A stretch of DNA of 64,000 nucleotides from JANQTF01 sp041741415 (lineage in GTDB: Bacteria; Bacteroidota; Bacteroidia; J057): NCBI GenBank assembly GCA_041741415.1, contig JBGSKC010000051.1:243424-307423 (forward strand), written 5' to 3'. The position numbers and the translations under genes were made by a program. Below, one piece after another: positions 18,826-27,211 of the stretch. The first letter of the stretch is position 1; each line of letters opens with the position of its first letter. Below the pieces are notes generated by a model, which did no database searches, was not told where the DNA came from, and worked only from the letters and a program-made list of their open reading frames with translations.

Positions 18826-18970
18826 CAACAGGCATTGAAACCCATTCCAGGGAAGTAATTTCCTGCAGCAATGCGGCATGGAAAAGTGGAGGAGCTGCAT
18901 TCCTGGCATATTCTCCGAATCCAGGTTCAGCTCCTGCTGCGGAGCGTGTTAGCCTTTCAGCCTGGAAGTC

Positions 18971-20302
18971 TTAACTGCCGGAAGCATTTTTGTTGGCTTC
19001 ACCGAATTTTTTGGTGGCCTCATCCACCAGCTCGCTCACATAGGCCTGGTTTTCCTTCGTGGGAGGCAGGCCCAGCATGGACAGGTAATCCGACTTTTTG
19101 ATCTCCCGGCGACTCCGGTTGTGCTCCATCACTTTGAGGATGATGCTGATCTCGTAACGGCGAATCAGGTCGTCGGGGGTTTGGATTGCCTTGTTCAGGA
19201 TCATCTTTCGCGCCCGCACGGGACGGCCATCCTCGCGGTTGTTTTCGGTCCAGAGCATCCCCGACTGAAAAAGGATCATAAAGTATTTCGACAGCTCGGT
19301 AGCAGAAAAATCGGTAAACTCCGGAATCGACTGCGTGGACTCAAAAATGTCATTTTGCGAAAATGCCCCATTCTTCATGAACTCAAACATGCCCCGCAAG
19401 GTAGCACGACGGCGCTCGGGGTCCAGTTCAAAGCGGTAGCGCTTGAGGCCCGACAACCTCACCCAGTCGATGGTGCGGCTGGCCTGGCCCAAAGCGGAAG
19501 ATTTTGTATTGCCTTCGGCCTTTGCCTCCAGCGGAACAACGGTCATGTCGCCGCCGTCGGGGTTCAGGTCCACCCGAAGGTCTTTGGAAAAATGGCGGAT
19601 CAGATCAACGAATCGCTGGAAGCCGTAGTCGCTTTCGTCGAAAGTGGCAGAAATGTTGCGGCGAAGGAGAATCTTGAGTTCGGAGCCTTTGATGCCCTCC
19701 GGGCGCTCCTGGAGCAATTCGCGCAGGGTTTTGTGGAGAAGCTCCATCTTGGATTCGCCCCGCTCATCCTCCCCTTTGATTCCGGCTTCCTGAAAATAGG
19801 TATTGGTAAGGGATTCATAACGAATGAAGCGATCGGTGAGCTGCGCGAGGTCTTCGCTGGCGCTTCGGGCAGGGGAAATGCCCACCACCTGCCGGCCATG
19901 GCGGCGCAGCATTTTGAGCACGTGAATAAAATCGCGGTCGCCTGAAACGATGATAAAGGTCTGGATATCAGGGAAGGTGAAAATGCTCTCGGTGATGTCC
20001 ACGGCCATTTTGATATCTACCGCATTTTTAAAACCTCCACCGCCCATTTTTCCCATCACATGCACCAGGTCAATGCCAAGTTTGTAGAGGTCGAGCTGGT
20101 ACTGGTTGTAGAGCTTGTTGCGCCAGTCGGCATAGGCGTGGGATTGCACCACGCGGCCATATTCTTCGGCGAGGCGAACGATGGGCTCGCAGTCCACATC
20201 TTCCTCATGGCTCCACTTGCGGTCGCCTTTATCGGGCTGAAGGCCGCTGGTCAGGTTTTCAAAATCGATGAAAATGGCGACTTGCTGATGGCTAATTTCC
20301 AT
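18971..20302 (-). CDS. NYN-domain protein with OST-HTH/LOTUS-like region
   Basis: The 443-residue product begins with a NYN (PIN-like) nuclease-fold domain at about 5-150. The acidic positions are kept: FIDFEN (13-16), VDIKMAVD (95-102) and SGDRDF (120-125). This matches the LabA/MARF1-type group of predicted RNases. Residues 185-265 (HKTLRELLQERPEGIKGSEL and DYGFQRFVDLI) look like an OST-HTH/LOTUS RNA-binding domain. The remainder, 275-443, is helical and not recognised. Together these suggest a cytoplasmic RNA-binding or RNA-cleaving protein. It stands alone, with a TAATTTAG motif 22 bases upstream. Catalysis is inferred from the kept acidic residues. Confidence 0.85.
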   Translation of the reverse strand: MEISHQQVAIFIDFENLTSGLQPDKGDRKWSHEEDVDCEPIVRLAEEYGRVVQSHAYADWRNKLYNQYQLDLYKLGIDLVHVMGKMGGGGFKNAVDIKMAVDITESIFTFPDIQTFIIVSGDRDFIHVLKMLRRHGRQVVGISPARSASEDLAQLTDRFIRYESLTNTYFQEAGIKGEDERGESKMELLHKTLRELLQERPEGIKGSELKILLRRNISATFDESDYGFQRFVDLIRHFSKDLRVDLNPDGGDMTVVPLEAKAEGNTKSSALGQASRTIDWVRLSGLKRYRFELDPERRRATLRGMFEFMKNGAFSQNDIFESTQSIPEFTDFSATELSKYFMILFQSGMLWTENNREDGRPVRARKMILNKAIQTPDDLIRRYEISIILKVMEHNRSRREIKKSDYLSMLGLPPTKENQAYVSELVDEATKKFGEANKNASGS

Positions 20303-20324
20303 GTGTGATGGATCGGTAAGGAGG

Positions 20325-20332
20325 CTAAATTA
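20325..20332 (-). promoter_or_regulatory. Possible promoter of the NYN-protein gene (TAATTTAG)
   Basis: The minus strand reads TAATTTAG 22 bases before the ATG at 20302, a spacing that suits a -7 element. No clear -33 partner is seen. The same octamer occurs upstream of dnaB. Confidence 0.4.
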
Positions 20333-20473
20333 ACAAACTGGCTGAGACCTGGGAAACATCCTGCTGGTCGAATTGCGAATGAACCGAATATCTGAGAAAC
20401 GGCAAGGTGGATTTTGGTGAAACGAAGGCCCAAATCGAAGGTTCTCCCCTGAGAAGATCCAGTGAAACCTCCT

Positions 20474-20481
20474 TACCTTTG
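20474..20481 (+). promoter_or_regulatory. murQ promoter -7 motif
   Basis: TACCTTTG matches TAnnTTTG and lies 20 bases before the murQ ATG, the same geometry as the rbfA promoter. Confidence 0.5.
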
Positions 20482-20501
20482 GCCAACAAGCCCTTTTCCG
20501 C

Positions 20502-21314
20502 ATGAGCAAAACCACCGAATCTGCCTCCGCCTACCAGCATTTGGAGCAAATGAGCACCATGGACCTGCTTACGAACATCAACCGGGAAGATCACCTGGTG
20601 CCGCAGGTGATCCGGGGAATTTTGCCCGACATCGCCAGTTGCGTCGAAGCCGTGGTTGTTGCCATGGCCAATGGCGGGCGCTTGTTTTACCTCGGCAGCG
20701 GCACGAGTGGCCGCCTCGGCGTGGTGGACGCCTCAGAATGCCCTCCGACCTACGGCGTGCCTCATGGTTGGGTGGTAGGCATCATTGCCGGTGGCGACGG
20801 CGCGATCCGCAAGGCGGTGGAATTTGCCGAAGACGACCGCGAACAGGGCTGGAAGGATCTGGAGGCTTATCAGGTGAATGAGCGGGATGTGGTGATTGGC
20901 ATCACAGCGAGCGGTTCGACGCCCTACGTGCTGGGCGCCATGGCTGCATGCAGGGAAAAAGGCATCAAAACCGGCGGCATCACCTGCAACGCAGGCAGCC
21001 CGCTGGCAAAGGCCGTTGATTTTCCCATGGTGGCTGTGGTAGGCCCCGAATTTGTGACGGGCTCTACCCGCATGAAGGCGGGCACCGCCCAAAAACTGAT
21101 CCTGAACATGATTTCCACTTCCGTCATGATCCGGCTGGGAAGGGTGAAAGGAAACAACATGGTGGACATGCAGCTCAGCAACGACAAGCTCGTGGATCGC
21201 GGCACCCGCATGGTGATGGCCGATACCAGCCTGGACTATGACGCTGCCCGGGCCCTGCTCCTTCAGGCAGGCAGTGTGCGCGAGGCAGTGCGTCTCTTCG
21301 CCGACAGGCAGTAG
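20502..21314 (+). CDS. murQ: N-acetylmuramic acid 6-phosphate etherase
   Basis: The 270-residue product matches MurQ, which splits the lactyl ether of MurNAc-6-phosphate to give GlcNAc-6-phosphate and D-lactate in cell-wall recycling. It has the SIS-fold sugar-phosphate loop GSGTSGRLGVVDASECPPTYG (about 65-85), with the catalytic glutamate at residue 79, then GITASGSTPYV and the VTGSTRMKAGTAQK motif. It is about 30 residues shorter than the E. coli protein because the C-terminal helical end is trimmed. No murP, anmK or glucosamine-kinase gene is adjacent, so how MurNAc-6-P is made is not shown here. A small hairpin (21334-21350) follows the stop. Confidence 0.95.
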   Translation: MSKTTESASAYQHLEQMSTMDLLTNINREDHLVPQVIRGILPDIASCVEAVVVAMANGGRLFYLGSGTSGRLGVVDASECPPTYGVPHGWVVGIIAGGDGAIRKAVEFAEDDREQGWKDLEAYQVNERDVVIGITASGSTPYVLGAMAACREKGIKTGGITCNAGSPLAKAVDFPMVAVVGPEFVTGSTRMKAGTAQKLILNMISTSVMIRLGRVKGNNMVDMQLSNDKLVDRGTRMVMADTSLDYDAARALLLQAGSVREAVRLFADRQ

Positions 21315-21400
21315 CAGCACCCAGGGTGGGAAACCTGCCAAACGGGCAGGCCGAAGGAAAAGCTTGTAGCTGTTCGGAGATTTTCCCATCTTGATTTTCT

Positions 21401-22345
21401 ATGCTGACAGAACAATTCCTTCGACATGGCCGCAGCCAGAAGAATTTCTCCCCCCATACCCTGGAGGCATATGAGCATGATTTAAAGGAATTGGAAGGCT
21501 GGCTGGCGGTCCAGATGCCGCCAGCTTCACTGGAGGATCCAGATGCCGTGGCACAGATTACCCACAAGCAACTGAGAAACTGGCTCGCCTCCCTGATGAA
21601 GCAGGGCTTGTCGCCACGCAGCGTTTCGCGCAAGCTCGCATCTGCCAAATCATTCTTTCGCTACCTCCACCACCAGCAGATTCTGGCCGCAAATCCTGCA
21701 GAAAAAGTCCGGACACCCGCATTTTCCAAAAAGCTTCCAGCCTTTGTGCCCGTCAGGGAAATGAACACTTTGTTGGAAAACATCCCCTTTCCTGATGATT
21801 TTGAGGGGAAGCGGGACCGCTGCCTTCTGGAGTTGCTGTATGGTTGCGGCTTGCGGCGTGCCGAGGTGATCGACCTTCGGGTGGAGGAAATCGACTTTTT
21901 TCAGCAGCAGGTGAAGGTTCGGGGCAAAGGAAACAAGGAGCGGCTGGTGCCATTCGGGAAAGCCGTGCGGGCTGCCATGGAATCCTATGCCGATGCGAGA
22001 AATCAACTTCCTGTGAGAGAAAAATCCTCTTTTTTCCTCCTGAAAAATGGCAAATCTGTGTATCCTGCCCTCGTGCAGCGCGTAGTCAAGAGGTACTTAA
22101 GCCTGATCGATGCTCCTCAACAGAAAAGCCCTCACGTTCTCCGCCACAGTTATGCAACTCACCTGCTTGACAGCGGGGCAGATCTTCCCTCCATCAAAGA
22201 ATTGCTCGGGCACAGCAGCCTGGCTGCAACCCAGGTCTATACCCACCACACCTTAAGCAAACTCAAGCGCATTCACAACCAGGCGCATCCACGGGCTGAA
22301 GAGCCCTCCGGGAATCAACCTTCCCCTTTTCCTTCGGACATTTAA
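21401..22345 (+). CDS. xerC: Tyrosine recombinase XerC/XerD
   Basis: The 314-residue product is a tyrosine site-specific recombinase, probably one of the pair that resolves chromosome dimers at dif. The N-terminal SAM-like DNA-binding domain covers about 1-95. The catalytic residues are all present: Arg152 (GLRRAEV), Lys176 (RGKGNKER), His245 and Arg248 (HVLRHSYATHLL), His271 (LLGHSSL) and Tyr280 (TQVYTHHT). Whether it is the XerC or XerD partner cannot be told by eye; the position just before hpf is one often seen for xerC-annotated genes in Bacteroidota. It lies 10 bases before hpf. Confidence 0.92.
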   Translation: MLTEQFLRHGRSQKNFSPHTLEAYEHDLKELEGWLAVQMPPASLEDPDAVAQITHKQLRNWLASLMKQGLSPRSVSRKLASAKSFFRYLHHQQILAANPAEKVRTPAFSKKLPAFVPVREMNTLLENIPFPDDFEGKRDRCLLELLYGCGLRRAEVIDLRVEEIDFFQQQVKVRGKGNKERLVPFGKAVRAAMESYADARNQLPVREKSSFFLLKNGKSVYPALVQRVVKRYLSLIDAPQQKSPHVLRHSYATHLLDSGADLPSIKELLGHSSLAATQVYTHHTLSKLKRIHNQAHPRAEEPSGNQPSPFPSDI

Positions 22346-22355
22346 TCTTTCATTT

Positions 22356-22658
22356 ATGAAACTTACCATTCAATCCATCCATTTCGATGCAGCCGATCAT
22401 CTCAAAGAGTATGTCCAGCGCAAAGCTGACAAGCTGGACAGTTACTACGACCGGATCACTGACGGCGAGGTGGTGCTCAAGCTGCAGAATGAAGTAAAAG
22501 GATCCAACAAACTGGTTGAGGTGCATGTGCGCGTTCCTGGCGACACCCTGATTGCCAGCGAAAGCGGTACCAAGTTTGAGGAGGCCATGGACCTTGTGGT
22601 GGACAAGCTCAAGACCCAGATCACCAAATACAAAGAGCGGCAGCAAGCCCGCGCCTGA
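22356..22658 (+). CDS. hpf: Ribosome hibernation-promoting factor (short form)
   Basis: The 100-residue product is a short HPF/YfiA-type protein that binds between the 30S head and body and inactivates or dimerises ribosomes in stationary phase. It has the N-terminal strand KLTIQSIHFDAADHLKEYV, a central helix and the VEVHVRVPGDTLIASESG strands. The C-terminal dimerisation domain of long HPF is absent. It sits 10 bases after xerC and is closed by a strong terminator, so xerC-hpf looks like an operon. In several Bacteroides genomes tRNA genes and tuf follow; none are seen here. Confidence 0.93.
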   Translation: MKLTIQSIHFDAADHLKEYVQRKADKLDSYYDRITDGEVVLKLQNEVKGSNKLVEVHVRVPGDTLIASESGTKFEEAMDLVVDKLKTQITKYKERQQARA

Positions 22659-22680
22659 CGAACAGTGCGGCCTACCGTGT

Positions 22681-22715
22681 CGGGGCAGGAAATCCTCCTG
22701 CCCCGATTTTTTTTT
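22681..22715 (+). terminator. Rho-independent terminator after hpf
   Basis: CGGGGCAGGA (22681-22690) pairs perfectly with TCCTGCCCCG (22696-22705) around a 5-base loop. An A and nine T follow (22707-22715). It starts 22 bases after the hpf stop and closes the xerC-hpf unit. Confidence 0.92.
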
Positions 22716-22761
22716 CGCCCCACAGCAGGTAGTTGATTCGAAAACGATTGCAAGGGCGTAG

Positions 22762-22793
22762 TTTTGAAAAGCAAACAGACCGCGTAATTTTAG
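22762..22793 (+). promoter_or_regulatory. Promoter of the GH13 lipoprotein gene
   Basis: A -33 element TTTTG (22762-22766) is followed after 18 bases by TAATTTTAG (22785-22793), a one-base-expanded form of the TAATTTAG motif. The spacing fits Bacteroidota promoters. About 110 bases of leader would precede the ATG at 22912. The leader has a 23-codon ATG frame (22844-22915) that ends overlapping the gene start, with no clear coding signal. Confidence 0.5.
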
Positions 22794-22911
22794 GCAGAGA
22801 AACAGGTACCCAGGCATTCGCCTTTCTGTTTCGCCAGCCCGCCATGACCAAACTACGCACCGCTGGCACCCCTTTCGACCATTCCACTACTCACCCCTGG
22901 ACTTTTCTGAC

Positions 22912-24396
22912 ATGAAACCCTCTTCCGCTCTTCTCCTTGGCTTTGTGCTGCTCGGCCTTGCAGCCTTTATCTATGCCTGTGCAGGCAAAACCACCACGGC
23001 AGTGGTGGAACAGATCCCCCTGGAAAAACCACGTGTACCAGACTGGGCTGCCAGCGCCAACATTTATGAGGTCAACCTTCGCCATTACACTCAGGAAGGC
23101 ACTTTTGCCTCTTTTGAGTCGCATTTGCCCCGCCTCAAAGACATGGGCGTTGACATCCTTTGGTTCATGCCCATTCAGCCGGTGTCGGTCAAAAACCGCA
23201 AAGGCGAACTCGGCAGCCCCTATGCCGTTGGCGATTACCTCGCCACCAACCCCGACTACGGCACCATGGAAGAATTTAAGCACCTGGTGAAGGCCATCCA
23301 CGATGCTGGTATGCATTGCATCATCGACTGGGTGCCCAACCATACTGGCTGGGACAACCCCTGGATCACAGAGCATCCGGAATGGTACACCCAGGATTCG
23401 GCTGGTAACATCATCGACCCTATCGACTACAACACAGGAAAATCCTGGGGCTGGACAGACGTGGCCGACCTTAACTTCGACAACCAGGAAATGCGCCTGG
23501 CCATGATCGATGCGATGAAGTTTTGGGTGCGCGAAACCGGCATTGACGGCTTCCGGGTGGATGTTGCCCACGGCGTTCCCGTTGATTTCTGGGACCAGTG
23601 GAGCGATTCGCTCTATGCCATGGGCCCGCTGTTCATGCTCGCCGAGGCCGAAGTGCCCGCCATTCGCAACAACGGCGCTTTCGTGATGGACTATGCCTGG
23701 GAACTGCATCACATCCTCAATGAAATCGCCAAATCGCAGGGTGCTAACCGCGACGCTGCAGCCAAGCTCGTGCAGGGCAACCTCATTGAAAACGATGCTT
23801 CCGCCCCCGTGGAAAAGAAAACCGCCCTCGACATTGACCGCACCCTGGCCAAAAAAGCAGAGCTCTACCAGAAGGGCTATTTCATGAATTTCACCTCCAA
23901 CCACGACGAAAACTCCTGGTCGGGCACCGAATTCCAGCGCATGGGCGACGGCCACAAAGCCTTTGCCGTGCTGTGTGCCACCATGGAAGGCATGCCCCTA
24001 ATTTACACCGGGATGGAGGACGCTATGGACAAGCAGCTTGAGTTCTTCCAGCGCGATGTGATCCAGTGGAAAGATTTCAGCTATGCACCTTTCTACAAGT
24101 CCCTCTTTGGGCTGAAACACCGCAACAAGGCCCTCTGGAACGGCGAAGCCGGCGGCCCGATGGTGAAAATCCTCTCCGGCAACGACGAGAACATCTATGC
24201 CTTTAGCCGGGAAAAAGACGGAGCTAAGGTGGTGGTGATCATCAACCTCTCGGCCCAGCCACAGACCTTCACCCTCCAGGGCGACAAAGTAGCAGGAACC
24301 TACACCGAGCTCTTTGCCGGCACCGAAACAACCCTGGAAGCAGGGAAAGAAATGAACCTTGGCGCCTGGGAATACCTGGTGCTGGAAGCGAAATAA
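22912..24396 (+). CDS. GH13 alpha-amylase-family lipoprotein
   Basis: The 494-residue product has a lipoprotein signal peptide with the lipobox ending FIYAC (Cys23). The GH13 barrel shows the usual conserved regions: DWVPNH (139-144), GFRVDVA with the nucleophile Asp217, LAEAE with the acid/base Glu245, and TSNHDENSW with Asp332. A C-terminal beta domain covers about 410-494. It probably hydrolyses alpha-glucans or maltodextrins at the envelope. No SusC/SusD or other glycan genes are adjacent, so it is not part of a classical utilisation locus. The exact substrate is not deducible. Confidence 0.92.
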   Translation: MKPSSALLLGFVLLGLAAFIYACAGKTTTAVVEQIPLEKPRVPDWAASANIYEVNLRHYTQEGTFASFESHLPRLKDMGVDILWFMPIQPVSVKNRKGELGSPYAVGDYLATNPDYGTMEEFKHLVKAIHDAGMHCIIDWVPNHTGWDNPWITEHPEWYTQDSAGNIIDPIDYNTGKSWGWTDVADLNFDNQEMRLAMIDAMKFWVRETGIDGFRVDVAHGVPVDFWDQWSDSLYAMGPLFMLAEAEVPAIRNNGAFVMDYAWELHHILNEIAKSQGANRDAAAKLVQGNLIENDASAPVEKKTALDIDRTLAKKAELYQKGYFMNFTSNHDENSWSGTEFQRMGDGHKAFAVLCATMEGMPLIYTGMEDAMDKQLEFFQRDVIQWKDFSYAPFYKSLFGLKHRNKALWNGEAGGPMVKILSGNDENIYAFSREKDGAKVVVIINLSAQPQTFTLQGDKVAGTYTELFAGTETTLEAGKEMNLGAWEYLVLEAK

Positions 24397-24419
24397 GGAC
24401 CAGATCCTGTGTGTACCGG

Positions 24420-24451
24420 CTGCCACATTTTCCTTTGGGAAGGTGTGGCAG
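24420..24451 (+). terminator. Hairpin after the GH13 gene
   Basis: CTGCCACA (24420-24427) pairs with TGTGGCAG (24444-24451), with an inner TTCC/GGAA pair of arms. No T-run follows, so it may be a weak terminator or mRNA-stabilising hairpin. Confidence 0.5.
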
Positions 24452-24457
24452 TTGAGT

Positions 24458-24465
24458 TAATTTAG
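24458..24465 (+). promoter_or_regulatory. Orphan TAATTTAG promoter-like motif
   Basis: The same TAATTTAG octamer as upstream of dnaB and the NYN gene occurs here on the plus strand. Ten bases later an ATG opens a frame of only three codons. AT-rich DNA with the toxin-antitoxin genes begins just beyond. It may be the relic of a displaced gene start. Confidence 0.25.
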
Positions 24466-24530
24466 CCGAAACCGATGGTTAAATGAATTTTAATCCGTGG
24501 AGTATCTATTCCTTTTAAGAGGATAAGCAA

Positions 24531-24911
24531 TCATAATTCTCGAATTCTAATCTTAATAGTTTCTCCCTTGTTTTCTGCAACGATAAAAAAAGGGTGGTTC
24601 AAATCAGGATTTAGTGAAAAAACAGCACTCAAAGTGTTAATATGCACAATCCAGTTATAATGGCCTGGACGAAGAAAAATCACACTAACTAAAGGAGTAT
24701 TATTTCTAAACATGAGTGTACCAAAGTCACTATCCTGAGTAATAATAACTAGTCCTTCTTTTTCAGCAAGAGCCAAGAGCTCAATATCTTTTGCACCAAA
24801 CAAACCCTCTTCCTTGACGTCCTTGACGGTAATAAATTGGTGTCGAAGCCAACCAACCGCTTCTTGATCAATATTTTCGTCGGAAAGAAATTTGTACTCA
24901 GAAAGCAACAT
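24531..24911 (-). CDS. DUF5615 PIN-like toxin
   Basis: The 126-residue product belongs to the DUF5615 (Mut7-C/PIN-like) family. It opens with KFLSDENID, carrying the first acidic motif, and has the core VIITQDSDFGTL, matching the family pattern TxDxDF. These residues would form the acidic metal site of a PIN nuclease. It is therefore a predicted RNase toxin. The ATG at 24911 starts the conserved domain and overlaps the end of the upstream DUF433 gene by 14 bases, the usual antitoxin-first arrangement. The module is clearly richer in A and T than its neighbours, suggesting transfer. Confidence 0.82.
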   Translation of the reverse strand: MLLSEYKFLSDENIDQEAVGWLRHQFITVKDVKEEGLFGAKDIELLALAEKEGLVIITQDSDFGTLMFRNNTPLVSVIFLRPGHYNWIVHINTLSAVFSLNPDLNHPFFIVAENKGETIKIRIREL

Positions 24912-25143
24912 TGGTCTTCTTAACCTCAATTACAACCTCATTTTGGATAAACCGAGCCGCATATTGAATTGCTTCTAGCACAATTTCTTCATTGAGCATA
25001 GGGTGTTTATTAGCAATCTGTGACGGACTGGCTCCGCTGGCAAGCCATTCCATAATTAAAGAGATGCTTACGCGGGTTCCACGCACCACTGGCTTTCCGC
25101 CTAAAATTTCAGGGTCTGAGTGAATGTGCTTAAATTCTACCAT
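24898..25143 (-). CDS. DUF433 antitoxin
   Basis: The 81-residue product is a typical DUF433 protein: an N-terminal HIHSDPEILGGKPVVRGTRVS segment, a helix-turn-helix-like SLIMEWLASGASPSQIANKHP, then NEEIVLEAIQYAARF. DUF433 proteins pair with DUF5615 PIN-like toxins and are thought to bind both the toxin and their own promoter. The 3' end overlaps the toxin start by 14 bases. The operon is isolated between the GH13 lipoprotein and crtZ, in an AT-rich patch (about 24450-25240). Confidence 0.85.
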   Translation of the reverse strand: MVEFKHIHSDPEILGGKPVVRGTRVSISLIMEWLASGASPSQIANKHPMLNEEIVLEAIQYAARFIQNEVVIEVKKTNVAF

Positions 25144-25236
25144 GACTCAATTTACGAAAAAAAGGATTGGATAGCTAAAGCCATTTTTGCAGAATATTAT
25201 GTCCATGGAATCTCACTATTCACAACAATGTTTCTC

Positions 25237-25713
25237 TCAGGTATTTCTCCTGCCCCCGCCGGCTGCCCTCTTCACCTCATACTTCTTTGTCGCATACAAA
25301 AACCCAAACGCCTCACCGGGCCATTTGCCGAGGTGCTTGTGATGCTTTTTGTGAGCGCGGATCAGGCGAAGAAGGTAGGGGTTGCCGAATTGATACCTGA
25401 CCTTGATTCTCCGGTGAATGATCACGTCGTGGAGCCAGAAATACAGCACCCCGTAGGCTGCGATGCCAATGCCGACATACAAGTGCCAGCTAAGAGCCTT
25501 CATGCCGCCTACCACGAGCGTTCCTGACAGCACCCCATATGCCAGGGCCACAAGGTCGTTCCATTCCCACCACGATTCCTGAGGCTCATGATGGGTCCGG
25601 TGCAAAAACCAAAGCGGGCCGTGAAGCAGGTATTTGTGCATCCACCAGGCCCAGGCCTCCATCAGCAGGATGGTGGCGAAACAAAGCAACAAGCCAAGCC
25701 AAACGGGAATCAT
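25237..25713 (-). CDS. crtZ: Beta-carotene 3-hydroxylase (CrtZ type)
   Basis: The 158-residue membrane protein carries the full set of histidine clusters of the fatty-acid-hydroxylase/CrtZ di-iron family: HKYLLH (26-31), HRTHH (38-42), HDVIIH (95-100) and HKKHH (121-125). The phrases WMHKYLLHG and FLHRTHHEPQ are close to bacterial CrtZ, which hydroxylates beta-carotene to zeaxanthin. The start at 25713 gives the normal length; the longer open frame upstream lies opposite the transglycosylase coding region and is spurious. No other carotenoid gene is in the window. It is on the same strand as, and 104 bases downstream of, the transglycosylase gene. Confidence 0.93.
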   Translation of the reverse strand: MIPVWLGLLLCFATILLMEAWAWWMHKYLLHGPLWFLHRTHHEPQESWWEWNDLVALAYGVLSGTLVVGGMKALSWHLYVGIGIAAYGVLYFWLHDVIIHRRIKVRYQFGNPYLLRLIRAHKKHHKHLGKWPGEAFGFLYATKKYEVKRAAGGGRRNT

Positions 25714-25817
25714 AGCCGGATCTATCTTCAGAAAGCAGTGCGGCACAGACGCCAACTGCATCTGAGCGCCCAACTTACCGCCTTCCGGGCAGAATTGTTT
25801 CCAGACGAAAGAATTTT

Positions 25818-27044
25818 TCAGGACTCTTCCTTCACCCTCTCCACTGCAACCTCGGGCAAAATGCGTTCCTGGCAAATGCTGTCGGGGAGGTTTTGCATCA
25901 CCTCCTCCAGGCGCAGAAAGGAGGCGAGGGCGATTTGGGAATAGTTTTGGGAGGCGTTTTTGAAGCCGCCCACCTCTGTGGTCCACACTTGCCTCATCAG
26001 TTCTACCCCACCCTGAACAGGCTGAATTTTCGCCAGCACGCTTTCTACATTGCCCGCACCGGCGTGGTAGGCATGAAGCACCAGCAACCGGAACCAGAGA
26101 TCCGTTTCGGAGAAGGCCAGGTTCCGCTTGCGAAGCATGCCGCGGACCTGGGGCAGGCACCTGCGGCGAATGAGCTCGGAGGCAGCGTAGGCAGCCCGGC
26201 TGAAGTCCTCCCGCTCATCGAGCGAGTCACTCACTATCAGGCCATATTCTTCAGCCACCGTTTTCATCAGTTGAAAAGACCCGTAGGCCCCCACCGGCGA
26301 CATGTGGAGTTGCCCGGGGCTTTCAATCAGCAGAATGGCCTGGGCAAACCAGGGATCCACCCCATTTTCCTGAAACGCCTGAATGCCTTTGCCTATGCCT
26401 GGAAGGGCCATTTCAAACTGATAATAGTGATTTTTTCCGGCGGTTGCATAAATCGGCGTTTCCGGCCCAAGGCCGTGAGCCAGCCGCACACTGTCGCGAA
26501 ACATCGCCTGGGCAGTGTCGCCCATCGATTCCCAGGCCCACAGCGGCATGGTGCCGAGAATGGTCCTGCTCGAAGCAATTGAAACGATCACCGTATCTTT
26601 TGACAAGGCCATAATGCGCTTCCAGAAACGAATCTGGGGAAGGGTATCCCATTGTTCGCTGTGAAGAGAGGTATCCCAGAGCACCTGGAGGCAGGACCAG
26701 TCGGGGGCGTAGAGGTCAAATGCCAGCATGGCCTCTGAGCTGTCCCATGGCTGGCTGAGGCTCCAGCAAACATCGAGCAGGCTGTCGTTGGACAAAATGG
26801 TGGCTTCCAGGTGATTAGGCAGAAGAGCGAGCGCGTCGCTGCTTTGTCCATGAGCCGATAGCTGCCGCGAAGCAACCCCGGCCATGGCCAGCGTGCCCAG
26901 GCCTAGCAGGATCAAAATCGTCCAGCGGGCAGGCCTGGAACCGGGAAATAGGGAAGCACGCACAACGGAGAGGATGAAAGGATGGAAGGGAGGAATCAGA
27001 CTGATGTTCCGAATTAAACGGGGAATTTCCTCGCCTGGCTGCAC
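25818..27044 (-). CDS. Lytic transglycosylase (SLT domain) with N-terminal membrane anchor
   Basis: The 408-residue product has a hydrophobic N-terminal segment near residues 41-56 and an SLT (goose-lysozyme-like) domain at about 215-345. The domain shows AILLIESPGQLHMSPVGAYG with the probable catalytic Glu, the GSFQLMKTVAEEYGL segment, and HAYHAGAGNVESV in place of the usual AYNAGxGxV motif. It should cleave peptidoglycan glycan strands in the periplasm. Residues 60-200 are not recognised. The start is uncertain: GTG at 27044 is used, and a GTG at 26963 would place the membrane segment closer to the N-terminus. crtZ follows on the same strand. Confidence 0.8.
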   Translation of the reverse strand: MQPGEEIPRLIRNISLIPPFHPFILSVVRASLFPGSRPARWTILILLGLGTLAMAGVASRQLSAHGQSSDALALLPNHLEATILSNDSLLDVCWSLSQPWDSSEAMLAFDLYAPDWSCLQVLWDTSLHSEQWDTLPQIRFWKRIMALSKDTVIVSIASSRTILGTMPLWAWESMGDTAQAMFRDSVRLAHGLGPETPIYATAGKNHYYQFEMALPGIGKGIQAFQENGVDPWFAQAILLIESPGQLHMSPVGAYGSFQLMKTVAEEYGLIVSDSLDEREDFSRAAYAASELIRRRCLPQVRGMLRKRNLAFSETDLWFRLLVLHAYHAGAGNVESVLAKIQPVQGGVELMRQVWTTEVGGFKNASQNYSQIALASFLRLEEVMQNLPDSICQERILPEVAVERVKEES

Positions 27045-27211
27045 GATCGGTCAAAGGTGAATGGCCAATGGAAATGCAGGGATTTTGCAGGAAAATTTCT
27101 CCCGAAATCCTTTGCAGAAATTGATCCAAAATCGAGGGAGAGGCAGGTGGAAAAGTCCTAATTTTCTTTCCCCTTTTCCAACATTTCTTGCCAGAGCAAT
27201 TTCACTCCCCG

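Noticed and set aside
18826..18970. Gap after the LolC/E-type permease
   Set aside because: Searched for a small gene, RNA or terminator; only weak short hairpins without T-runs were seen.
22733..22915. 60-codon frame between hpf and the GH13 gene
   Set aside because: It starts in the region of the terminator, crosses the likely promoter and shows no family or coding signal; only its last 23 codons could be a leader, with no support.
22891..23955. 354-codon minus-strand open frame opposite the GH13 lipoprotein
   Set aside because: It overlaps a complete GH13 catalytic domain; its sequence has no domain features.
25714..26160. N-terminal extension of crtZ in the same frame
   Set aside because: It would overlap the transglycosylase coding region in another frame; the residues are not protein-like and CrtZ has its normal length from 25713.
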